In this document: positions 33,125-44,206 of the stretch, piece after piece | Layout: each line of letters begins with the position of its first letter | Position numbering within the stretch: the stretch's first letter is position 1 | From: Phytophthora quininea | Lineage: Eukaryota > Oomycota > Peronosporomycetes > Peronosporales > Peronosporaceae | Assembly (NCBI GenBank): GCA_011947345.1 | Contig: JAAVTG010000586.1 | Location: 1 to 64,000 of the forward strand | Reading direction: 5' to 3' | DNA length: 64,000 nt | Notes under the pieces: generated by a model | Databases searched by the model: none | Seen by the model: only the letters and a program-made list of their open reading frames with translations | Told to the model about the DNA's origin: nothing | Position numbers and translations under genes: made by a program

Positions 33125-36100
33125 ATGGGCGTGAGCCAGTCCAAGGGCGTCGGCGTGCGCTGGTTGCTGGAGCCACTGGTGCCTCGCAGCTGGGCGGAGC
33201 TGGAGCAGCTGCATCTGCGCTTCCAGCAGGAGGCGCACCGTCGCCGCGCCGACCCCACGTACCAGTACTTCTTGCCTTTCCCAGTGTTTCAGACCATCGT
33301 GGCGCCGCTCTGCCCCGACAAGGACAAGCTGCAGCTTTTGGCCATGTTTGAGGTGCTGGACAGGAAGAAGGTGCGGAAGCTGGCTGCCATGGACTTCTTC
33401 AGCGGACTGGCGCTGCTGGTGGAGGCCAAGAAGCCGCAGAAGCTCGACTGTGAGTGAGGCAGAGGGAGAGTCTTGGGAAGAAGGGACAAATGGAGGACTG
33501 ACGACGATGTGGTGATGCAGTTGTGCTGTCGCTGCTGGACAACGGAGGCCTCAAGACGGTGAATCGCTGCGAGCTGGCAATGGTGGTGGCTGCCGCTGCT
33601 AGGGGCTGACTATGTTCGCGCCTGGAGCGGAGGTGTTGTCCGAGGCGACGATGAAGCCGCTGATTCGACGTACAAAACCACAGTGGAGTGCCGTGGAGTT
33701 GTGGAAGTTGACTCTTACGGATTCTGTTGTGCTCGTTACAGGTCTGTTCGGAGAAGAGAAGGAAGTCTTGAGGCAGATTGTCACCAACAAAGCCCTCGCA
33801 GATCCAGAGATCCTATTTTTCATGAGCGACCTCGAGGCTGTACGGTACTGTGATCTCAATTAATACGGGACTAATGTATGGTGTATGCGTGGGTCTGCAG
33901 GGCGTAGCGACGTCATCTGGGGAACTTTTGGTTCAGCAAGCAAAACTGTTGACGCACATGGCCTATATTGACTACCAAGCTGCGCGAGTGAAAATCACAG
34001 GCAGGACGAGTTCATTGTCCACGTATTTACTGGCGTACATTTGATAAAGTCGTCATATCTGCAGAAGAGAGCGGGAAAGCAAACGCGGTTCCTGTAGCCA
34101 ACGGACGTGGACAACAGCAGTGCATCAAGGTGAGTGCGGACAGCTTCCTGCGTAAGCTCCAGGCGATCTTGTGTCCTCCCCGCCGAAAGGGTTTGATCCG
34201 TCGCAATCGATGCGCGTGATTTCTCCCGTTGAGGTCAGGAAGCACGTTGACACGCGTACTCTTCAGCGACTGGTGAGTGTTGCATCGGACCGTGGGCTAT
34301 CCCTCGCTGGTGTAGAGGTAAGAAAACGACTATGAGCTACGGAATATAATTCGCAACAAATGAAGTTGCTAATCGTGCTGCAGGCAGATACATTGCTTGC
34401 TGAAATGGCTGCAGACCAGTTCGGATTTGTGCGGGGTGGAGATGTTCTGCGTGTCATGAAAGCTTGGGTGCAGAACCAAAAACAGGAAACCCCGGAGGGT
34501 CTCTGGGAAATTGTTGGAAATTACATCGTCGACAGGGTTAAGCATGTGGAGCAGCATCTGGCTGCTACTCTTGCAGCTTGCCTTGAACGAACAACAAGGG
34601 CATTAGGACATAGCGCTCGTCATCCAACTGCTATTGGTAAGGAGCATCTCGCTCAGAGCTTGCTTAATCGTGCGCAAAGGCCGGATACCGACGATAGCGA
34701 CATCCATTGGAACGTAACAGTTCGTGTTGGCGAAAGCTTGACCCTGACACGAGAACCATTAATTTTTAAGCGAGTGGGGGTGAACATAAGAAAAACATTA
34801 GGTTTCGACTAGGAATTCATCCTCCGGTGGTCAATGAAAGTGCCAACAAAAGTAAATCCAACAATGAAGTCGACAACGACAATGACGACGCCCAGCCTGA
34901 AGAAGCGTCAGACAGCATGCGTCTTGATGCGTACTTTTGCTGAGCCCCGATATTACGGGTAAGAGTGTTAAATTGTGGGTTGCCAGACGATTGATCATTT
35001 ACGTGCGCAGACGAAGAGGGCATCGACCTGGCATCGTCAATGGAACGCGCGATCCAGCAGGAGCTGGTGTGGGCGGCATTTGAGTCGCTATGGACTAGAT
35101 GCTCAGGTATTTGTTATCTACGCAATTATTCACGCCAATTTATACTGAAGTAGCTTTGGTTTGTGCCCCAGTGACCATACACTCGGCGGTTCGAAGTGAA
35201 GGGGAACCCGGCCCACCCTCGCCAAACTCCTTCGCGTTTGCATATATTTCCGTGAAAATTTATTCTCCAGTGTGGAGGTAGGTAGCTCAGAATATACCTT
35301 CTCTACGGCTTTGCTGACGAGCTTCGCCTTAGGAATGTACAGGTACCTCTCTGGCTGATGGTATTCGTAAGTTTTTGTTTTGGGCGAATTGGATCAATCG
35401 CTTGGAGACATTGTGAAGGCTTCGCAGAACATGGCGGCATTGTTGCGTAGTCTGGGTAAAAGAACTAGTCGCGAGAAGGCAATACGGATGATATTTGAAG
35501 CATTTGCTTCAGAACGCAGCAAGGCATGGCGTCTGCAAGAATTTAATGCATTCCAGCAGGCGGTCGGGAAAGAAGCTCTGGGGGAAAACGTGTTGGCAAA
35601 TTTGTTCAATGGCGCGTCGACAATCTCTTGGGAACAATTCATGGCGATGTTTGAAAGTTACTCCACAGCAAAATTGCTCGAGATAATCCATCAGCTTGGA
35701 ATTGGTAGGGATAATATTTTCTCACAGGTCAATGCTTTACTGTTGAAGTAAGTGATTGAAAATGGCTTTTGTAGGCTCGTTGGGGAATCTAGTGACAGGC
35801 TCTGTGTCGATAACGTCAGTGGTGAATGAGTCATGTATCAAGGCCCTTGACGTGCTACTAAGCCCATTGCGTTGGGCTGATGCAGGATGGAAAAACTACT
35901 ATTTTTCTTAAGCGCAACGAAGGACGTCAGCATTGAGCTTTTGTACCCCCAGCTAGCAGCTATTCAACAGAACGACTCAAACGATGGTCTTGGCTTTCTC
36001 TGGGATCCGCTTCTCGTAGCGCCCTGGGTGGAAACATTGGAAGAGTTTGTCCAGCCAGCACATTCCGAACACTTTAAGGATCGCCCATGCCGTAGCATTA

Positions 36101-39100
36101 TCTGCTCACTCGAGCGTGAAACCAGTAAAACCCAGCAGCAGTTGGAATTTGACGACCAGAGCAAGAAGTTGCCCCGAGGGACATCCAGTAGGCGAGCCAC
36201 CGCTATGGTTCCATTCCTGGAGGCGGTGAAGCTACTGAAAACTCACGTGCGTGGACCGGAGCTATTGGAAATATGCAGCAACAGCATCCGCATTGTGGTC
36301 GAAGTCGACAATTTCGTGGTTGATGGTGAGTCCACGACGCAAACCTAATCAAAGCACCGACAAGGTAATTATAGGAGTTGATGGAATTGGTAGGCTTGCA
36401 AAATGGACAGAGTGATGACTTGTGGGTCCGTGACAGTACCAGTTCTCAGTGACGAAGACTGCATGTTCTTGAGTGAAGAGTCCAAGGTAGCATACTTGCA
36501 GGCTCTAGAAGACAGACATGATGGGAAGTACCAGAATGCTGTGGACGCACTAGAGCGCATTATCGAGGTAATGCATTTGGAGGTTTCATTGAGTCATTCA
36601 GGAAGATGTCGTACTAAAAGATATGTTGGCAGGTCGAAGGAGACTCCGAGAAACTCTGGATAGAGCTCGCGCTTACGCAATTCCAGTTGTGGGAGGCGCA
36701 CGTTAGGGCACTGCACATGCCATCCATCCTTGATCTATCCGCTGCATCGAAATCGAAACGGAAGCGAGGCGCAAATGGCGAGCCGCTGCACTCTTTACTG
36801 CTGCAAGAAGCCTACAGCACGTTTCTCATTGCGATGGAATATCCAGCCAGCAAGTCAAACCCAGAATTGTTACTCCCGTTAGCGAGGCTCTACATCGAGT
36901 TTGGATCGTATCGCGGTGCACTTTCAGTTTGCACATTGGTCGTGGAAGGATACCCTACGTCTCCACGTTTAAACGAGGCTATCTTTTTGTCAGCTCTCAC
37001 AGCCTCAGCAATGGGGCGACACCGTGAAAGCGCGCAGTACTTCCAGTACCTAGCAGACAGTCAAGGACCGTCGTCGTCCCTACCATTTCGTCTTGCGATT
37101 TATCAACTGGCTCTGTTAGCTGCTCTCGAGCTGGCACAAGTCTCGGGCATGCGGGCACTTGAACGAGAGACGTATGCTCAGGCGTACAAAGCGATGTTAG
37201 CTCTGCCACCAGTATTACTGTCGGAGAAGACAGCTCACAACCTGCACGCAACGTCGCGCAAAAACGTCGAGGAACGCACTCGGCTATGGTATCGAGATGT
37301 TCAGACGTGGTTGGATCTAGCTCAGCGGCTTGCAGGTCCAGCAAACTCGCCACTCTTGGTCCTCGCGGCAATCCGAGAGGCACGACGCAAGTCCGAGAAT
37401 CGTCCCATTGCAAAGCTGCTCCTGGAAGGTGTCAGTCTGATGCGTATTGGAGACACTCAAGCCGCCGAAGGGGTTCTAGCAGAAGCCCTTTTACTGCTTC
37501 CTCGCGACATCTATTACAGCTCTCGCCACGAGAGATTTTTGCTAGAGTCCTGCAGTTCTTCGTGGCGTGCCCGGTTCATTATGGAACACAAGACTGCTTC
37601 TCGGCTGCAGGCATTTCTGCGCCGTCGGTCGAGGCTAATACAGTGGCACCGTGGTGTTGCGTACGTTTTGGGATTGCGCCGGCATGCTATGGCACTGCGC
37701 ATGCAGTGTGCTTGGAGGTGCTTCGTTGAGCGGAGAAAGCTAACATTATTGCGCGAAGAGCAGCGTCAGCGGGAAATTCTGAACAACAAGGTCATGGCTA
37801 AGCTTGACGACCGGGCCTTTGAGCTGTTCTTGAATACTGCTGCGCTGAAGATCCAGTCGCTGCTGCAGATATCACGAGATAGACGCACGATTCGAGCTCT
37901 TCGAGCCGGAAAATTGAGCGCGAGGCTCTTTTGTTGAGATTTATTGGTCGGCGCGCTGAAATCGGCAAACTCGGAGTCTTTCAGAGATGGTGGGGCTTCT
38001 CTTCAGGTCAGAAGCAAGAGCGCGTCGAGGCAATTGTGACAATACAGCGCTGCGTTCGTGGTTGGCGATTCCGGAAGCGCTGCTTTGAGGTGCTTCAGCT
38101 TCGCCAGCAACAAAATAATTTGCTGCAGGCGTGTCTTGTGCAGCGAGCAACAACCTTGAGATCGCGCGTGTTCAAGTCATGGCATAATGCACTGGTTGAA
38201 GGACAGTGTAGTCGTGACAAAGCTTCACGCCTTATTCAGCGCAGGTACCGGTCTAGACTGGCGGTGCGTCAGTTTAAAGTTGAACTACATCGTCATCGTG
38301 CCGCCACTGCTACTATGAACCGATTATTATGCGACCGAAGACACCACAAAATGTCGAGTTGTTGGCGAGCTCTGTCGAGTCATGCAATTGTACGGCGCCT
38401 ACGCAAACGTGGTGCAGCTGTGACCATCCAGAAGCGCGTGCGAGGAATGCTTGCACGGCAAAATGCTAAACGTCTTCGCACCCGTCGACGGCAAGCCCAA
38501 AATTTTTACGGAAGTTGACACGTTCACGAGAAACACAAAATCTGCAAGCTGCATTCGACAAGCTGCGCCAACATGTTGAGGAACACCATTACAAAAGATG
38601 GCGAGCGGCAACCATCGTGCAGACGATCTTTCGGGGCTTTCGTTGCCGTCAAAGGATCCACCATCATCGAAAAGCACTCTTGCTAGTTACAGGAAACGTG
38701 GTATTTGGTGCTAGGCTAAAAGGACAACCTCGAGAAATTGTGCTGTGGGCATGCTTGCTAGCATTAGCACGATGCATCAACCACCGCAAAACTGCAGTTC
38801 TTCAGCTACAGGCATGGTGGAGACATCACCAGAAACGTACGAAAATGCTTAGCGTGCTCCGGAAGCGCGCGGCGCAACGTCGGCTGCTAGGAAAACTGCA
38901 ACAGAGCTTTCACACACTCGCGCGAAGCTTTTTCGCGAGCTTCGCCAAGCGGTTAATTACCGAATAGCTCGACAAAATGCAGCTGCAACCAAGATCCAAC
39001 GTCGTCTGCGGTGCTGGTTAATGCGACGGAGATACCTGAGCTCTCTCGATAGATACTCTGTGGCTGCACAACGCGGTGAAAAGGCAGCTCAAAAGCTGGC

Positions 39101-40401
39101 ACTCCAAAGAGCACGACGCATATTGCACGGATGGAGGAATGCAACGCGAGATGCGCGTCGCAAAGTTTGTGAGGCTGCATGCGTCTTGCAACGGACATTT
39201 CGACAACGTCGAGCACAGCGACAAGCCCGCGCTGTTGTCGCCAAGAAAGCAGCACAAGCGCGACTGTTGGCTTCAGTCTCTCAAAAGCCCTTGGAACGTT
39301 GCTTTCGTCAATGGGAGGCCACAGTCCTGCTAGAGAAAAGTGTTCTACGAGTACGTAGTTCATCAATGCTCGGCTCGAGGGAAAGCACTCCCTCAAATGG
39401 AGTGCTCAAACCTGAAGCATCATCCTTCGGCAGAAAGCTCGACAAGGCTTTAACTCTTGAGGAGGTGCGCTATGCTGCCATCTGTCGACTTTTGTCGTTG
39501 AATTAATCCATTGTGATTCTTGGTCGCAGCGAGCCGAGGTGCCGTCGGTACTGTATTACACGCTGCTAAACCGCGTTCGACAGACCGGGATCTGCCAGCT
39601 TTCGTACAGGTTCGTATGCCTCTCTTTATCGCCTGTATGATCCCCGTTGCCACTCACGCCAATTCGGTCATTTACAGCTTGGGAACCGTGTTCAAGTCTG
39701 TCCAGCTTCGTCAGTTGATCACGCTGTCCACCAGCATCATCGTCGACAGTGGCGGTGGCCTCACTCCAGTCGCAAACAATTCTCCACTCACGCTGAACGA
39801 GCAGGTTGTCGAGACGTTGGAGCAGTACTCCAGCTCCAGGCCCTGCCCAGTGCAATCGCTGATCTTGTGCAACGCACCGCTGCGCTCCTCCCACGCCTCG
39901 TTGCTGGCCGGTATCTTGCAGCGCAGTCGGCGCAGCTCCAATCTGTCCCTGGTGTCGGTGGTGCTGGCCAACGTGCATCTGTCGCCGAGCTCGGTGGTGT
40001 CTCTCGCCTGCGCGCTGGCTCAGAGCCCGAGCTGCCTGCAGCAGCTGGTGCTAGAGCGCTGTCAGGTCGGCAGCGCCGGCGCCGCTGCTCTCTTCGAGGC
40101 GTTGGTATACAACCGTTCGCTCTGGAAGTTGGACCTTAGCGGCAACAACATCAGCGACTCGGCTTGCCCCACGCTAGCCCGCGCACTGCTGAAGGGCACC
40201 GGAGCGCTGCGAGTGCTGGTGCTGAGCCGCAACGATCTGTCGGACCGCGGCGTACTCGGGTACCTGGCGCCAGCTTTAGCGTCCTCGCAGCTGGAGACGC
40301 TCGTGCTGTTGCAGTGCCCGCGCCTGTCGGCGCTCGCCATATCGGCGCTGCGGAAGGCGTCCTCGGATCTTGTACGGGTGCATGTGGTGTCCGAGCTCTG
40401 A
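33125..40401 (+). CDS. Large EF-hand-like/TPR/IQ/LRR protein
   Basis: I read this as one multi-exon gene. Exon 1 runs 33125-33449 (MGVSQSKG..., a possible N-myristoylation start) and exon 2 begins 33521. Later introns are short, and their exact borders between 33.9 and 36.4 kb are uncertain. The order of regions is: a degenerate EF-hand-like helical part (LAMFEVLDRKKVRKLAAMDF; then KAIRMIFEAFASERSKAWRL near 35.5 kb); a TPR-like part (36.5-37.5 kb, LARLYIEFGSYRGALSVCTL); and about ten IQ motifs (37.6-39.2 kb, for example AIVTIQRCVRGWRFRKRCF and ATIVQTIFRGFRCRQRI). It ends with ribonuclease-inhibitor-type LRRs (LWKLDLSGNNISDSACPTLA). IQ motifs bind calmodulin or EF-hand light chains, suggesting a calcium-linked scaffold, perhaps flagellar or cytoskeletal. 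Single-base breaks lie at 33602, 34776, 35902, 37910, 38503 and 38929, all homopolymers. One shift near 36430 has the opposite sense. It could be two adjacent genes, with the LRR part separate. Confidence 0.6.
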
Positions 40402-40556
40402 GATTGGTGTCAAGCTCTGAGATTTGTTTCAGCCAATGAGCGCGCGGCTGAAGTTGGCTGGCTCCGAGCAGGCGCAAAGTTGCCGTCGGTGGTGCGCAGC
40501 GGCCCAGAACCGAACACGCCCGAGCTTCCGACCGCCTTCGTTCAAGCTTTTCCACC

Positions 40557-42142
40557 ATGGCCGACGCCTCACCCGTGACCAACCGCAAGCAGGTGGCCAT
40601 CCTCGACTTCGGCTCGCAGTACAGCCACCTGATCGCGCGCCGCGTGCGCGAGCTGCACGTCTTCTGCGAGCTCTACAGCTGCCTGGTGAGCGCCGCCGAG
40701 CTGCGCAAGCACGAGCTGACAGGCATCATCCTGTCGGGCGGCCCGCAGTCCGTGTTCGACGAGGGCGCGCCCCACGTGGCGCCCGAGGTCTGGCAGCTCA
40801 TCGAGGAGCAGCAGATCCCCGTGCTCGGCATCTGCTACGGCCTGCAGGAGCTGGCCTTCACCTTCAATGGCAAGGTGGCGCCGTCACAGCACCGCGAGTA
40901 CGGCAAGGCCATTGTGAGCCGCAAGAGCGGTGTGAACTGCGGCGGCCTGTTTGACGGCCTACCGGACGAGTTCCAGATGTGGATGAGCCACGGCGACAAG
41001 CTGCACGCCAAGCCCGACGGCTTCGTGGACATCGCCACCACGGAGAACTCGGAGCACGCCGCCATCGTCAACGTGGAGCGCAAGTTCTACGGCATCCAGT
41101 TCCACCCTGAGGTGACCCACAGCCCGCGCGGCAAGGACATCCTCAAGAACTTTGTGGTCAACATCTGCAAGTCCCCACGGATTGGGACATGCGCAGCATC
41201 GCCGACTCATTCATTGAGGAGGTGCGTCTCACCGTCGGCCCCGAGGGCCACGTCATTGGCGCCGTCAGCGGCGGCGTCGACTCGTCGGTGGCTGCTGTGC
41301 TTCTGCAGCGCGCTCTGGGCAATCGCTTCCACGCCGTGCTCATTGACAACGGCCTGCTGCGCAAGGACGAAGCTGAGGAGGTCGTGGACCGTCTTCAGAC
41401 CAAGCTGGGCATCAACCTCAAGTGCATCGACGCCTCAGACCGCTTCCTCGCTGCGCTGAAGGGCGTCACGGAGCCCGAGACGAAGCGCAAAACGATCGGC
41501 AACCTCTTCATCGAGCTGTTCCAGGAGGAGGCAGAGCGCATCGGCCACCCGGTGGATTTCCTGCTGCAGGGCACGCTGTACCCGGATGTCATCGAGAGTA
41601 TTTCGTACAAGGGTCCCTCGGCCACCATCAAGACGCACCATAACGTGGGTGGCCTGCCCGAGCACATGCACCTGAAGCTCATTGAGCCGCTGCGCGAGCT
41701 GTTCAAGGACGAAGTGCGCGAGCTCGGAATGGCTCTGGGCATTGACGAGCCCAGCGTGTGGCGCCATCCGTTCCCAGGTCCGGGCCTTGCCATCCGTGTG
41801 CTCGGCGAGATCACCCCGGAGGCCCTGGAAACGCTGCGTCACGCCGACTCAATCTTCATCGAGGAGCTGCGCAACAGCGGCCACTACAAGACGACGGGCC
41901 AGGCGTTCTGCGTGCTGCTGCCGGTCAAGTCGGTGGGTGTCATGGGCGACGGCCGCACGTACGAGAAGGTCATTGCCATCCGCGCTGTCAGCACGTCGGA
42001 CTACATGACGGCCGACTGGTACCACATGCCGTACGAGGTGCTGGGCCGCATGTCGAACCGCATCATCAACGAAGTACGCGGAGTGAACCGCGTGGTGTAT
42101 GACATTTCTTCCAAGCCGCCTGCCACCATCGAATGGGAGTAA
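40557..42142 (+). CDS. guaA: GMP synthase (glutamine-hydrolysing)
   Basis: GMP synthase converts XMP to GMP with ATP and glutamine, the last step of de novo guanylate synthesis. The single exon starts at ATG 40557. The class-I glutamine amidotransferase domain has the nucleophile in GICYGLQ and the His-Glu pair in GIQFHPEV. The ATP-pyrophosphatase domain has the P-loop [15 protein letters not shown]. The dimerisation domain ends with the invariant KPPATIEWE. The frame breaks at CCCC 41173-41176, between NICKSP and [10 protein letters not shown]. One extra C restores a protein of about 528 residues, close to the bacterial length. It follows the LRR gene by 155 bp on the same strand. Confidence 0.95.
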
Positions 42143-42347
42143 ATCATTGGATTATAGTCTCATTCGGCCTTCCAAGCCCCCAGAACTCGTCAGCGGCTGC
42201 GGAGGACAACCTTGCTCTGTAACGTCCAGCTAATAGAGCAACGATACCATGCATGTACACTACAAAAACAAAGCAAATGCGGCCGGTACTCTGCTCGTTT
42301 ATTTTTTCACGCACTTGAAGATGGGGAGCTTGACCGCCTTAATATGC

Positions 42348-44206
42348 CTAGCAACTACAGTCGTAGCACTGACTTTTGGGCCAACAACACCCACCAAAGG
42401 GTGGACAGGACTCCGCGACGAAGGCTTCGCCGGTAAAGAACGAGGGACAGCCACGGGAGCAATCCCAAGTTCTTGTGGAAGATGTTTTTCGCTGCGCTCA
42501 CGTCTCGGTCGTATCGCACGTGGCAGTGCGAGCATCGGAACACGGTGTTCCCGCCGAGGTTGCCTTTGATCGTGCCGCAGTTGGAGCAGGTTCTTGAAGT
42601 TTACTCCTCTTCACAGTCGACGACTCGTCCACCGGCACGGGCCATCTTGTACTTGAGAAGCATCTTAAAACGATAGTGCGCCAGCGCCATCATAGCTCTG
42701 GCAGTCGAGCTCTTGATGTTGCGTCTTTGAACCGTGGCCGTCTCTGGGGTAGCGTCTGCTGCTACCTCTAAGAAATACCTGCGTACCATCTCGGCCGTCT
42801 GGAAGTAGGACAGTCTTGTAGTGCTCAGCCAGCCAAGTCGCCAACTTTTGATGCAGCACCGAGATTCCAAAACGAGCCATCGAGACGATGGTCGAAGAAG
42901 GCGTACATCTAGGCACATTCATCCCGAGTTTTTTTTTTAAGAAGAGCGAGGGCATTTTGCTGCACGAGCCACTGCCGGAGCTTACCACGTCAATCCGCCT
43001 GCAGCTTCTTCGAGAGGGCGAATTCCACATCATCGTACCCAGATTGGTCCACTTTCCGCAGCACGCCTGTGCTAGGGCTTGCGCCATTGATCCAGGGGTA
43101 AGAAACTTTTTCGCGTTGTACGACCTCAACGGCCGTCAAGGATAAACGTGCGGTGCTGCTGAAGGAGTTCAAGGCCGTGGATGAAATGAAGTCTATCCTG
43201 CAGAAGGAGGTGAACAAATGCAAGGCAAAACACCCGACCAAAACGCGCACGAAGGTGAAGAAGAAACGACCTTCAAGTCGCAAGTCGGTCGAACCGCGGT
43301 TCCGATACCGCAGGCGGATCCGGCTGACAAGCTGTAAGGCTACTCGTTGCGTCAGTGTTTGAAGGAGAAAACTTGCTCTTGAAGTGCATGTCCGGGCACG
43401 TGATCTTCTCGCCCTTCGCCTTCTTGTTGAAAACCTGCGTCAGCGAGGACTTGACCTCCTTCTTGAAGTTTTGAAAAGCCGAGTCTCGCGCTTCGTTGTA
43501 CGGTTGGTGGTGCCTTACAAGGGCCGTTTTATTGTTCTTGAAGTACTTAGTCATGGCCTTCAAAGCCGCTATGGTCGGTATTTGCTCGTGAACTCGCACG
43601 TGTCCTATTGCCCCCGCCGCCATCGCTATCCGATCCGCTCTGGAGCAGACTACCAGCCTGTTCCAGATCGCTCGATTCGTAGCAATCATTTGATCTAGCT
43701 TTGCGCGTGCCCTGACGTCGGGAACAGACGAAGGTTAATGACGCTGTTCACTGGCACTTCGTCGTCGCCACCCGTGTCGACGTCTGCTGCATCGGCGTTT
43801 GCAGAGACTGGCATGTTGTCGTTCCTCCAGTCACCATGGAGGGCCTCGTCGGAAAAGTTCTCTACACCAAACCACGACGTGAGCAGCGGGTCAATGACGC
43901 ATTGACTGGCCGGGAGACGGGTTCGAACGAAGGTCGATGGTCGCTGGGGGAACCCCTCTTTCGGCGCTTGCGACGCCTGTGGAGCTCCGGGCGAACTCGT
44001 CGAGTCTTGCGCCGTCGAGCTCGGCGCGGCGTGGCCACGTCCTCGGTTATTTCAGGCATCCACAAGTCGCTGGCAATAGCGCGACAAAACCAGGCACGTG
44101 GGTGGACGAGGTCCTCGCACCTGCGAGAAGGGGGCCGCGCCGAGGCCATCGCTCCGAGTGTCCGAGGCTTGGTGGAGCGAATGGAGAAGTGGGCGTCGAG
44201 TGGAAG
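42348..44206 (-). mobile_element. Fanzor/TnpB-like relic, copy A, with internal inversion
   Basis: On the minus strand the N-terminal part reads PLDAHFSIRSTKPRTLGA, a basic arginine tail, VPVNSVINLRLFPT and (after a frame change) ARAKLDQMIATNRAIWNRLV. It continues to CPDMHFKSKFSPSNT, near 43350. The C-terminal part resumes near 42890 with SMARFGISVLHQKLATWLAE, then SSTARAMMALAHYRF and the zinc ribbon TSRTCSNCGTIKGNLGG, FRCSHCHVRYDRDVSAAKNI. Between them the strand carries nothing Fanzor-like. Instead, the plus strand encodes the missing RuvC-I block. A stop (TAA) replaces the tyrosine codon just after CEEE. The copy is inactive. It aligns with copy B (49407-51260) over about 1.85 kb in inverted orientation. 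It lies just after the GMP synthase stop; its minus-strand frame may continue to KLPIFKCVKK (stop near 42299). Confidence 0.82.
42900..43350 (+). other. Inverted segment carrying RuvC-I inside Fanzor copy A
   Basis: The plus strand reads LLHEPLPEL, REGEFHIIVPRL and then CAIDPGVRNFFALYDLNGR, the RuvC-I strand with its catalytic Asp at codon 43089-43091. After a stop it continues into a basic helix (VLLKEFKAVDEMKSILQKE). These parts belong between SKFSPSNT and SMARFGIS of the minus-strand protein but point the opposite way. The same arrangement occurs in copy B at about 50258-50700. The breakpoints are estimated from where minus-strand homology stops, to within about 30 bp. Confidence 0.75.

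Noticed and set aside
36400..36440. Frame change in the IQ/LRR gene counted with the homopolymer deletions
   Set aside because: It shifts in the opposite sense (one extra or two missing bases), so it was left out of the list; an intron border may explain it.
42355..42543. Bacterial contamination to explain the TnpB-like genes
   Set aside because: The copies are embedded in oomycete genes with introns and have eukaryote-style N-terminal tails and decay.
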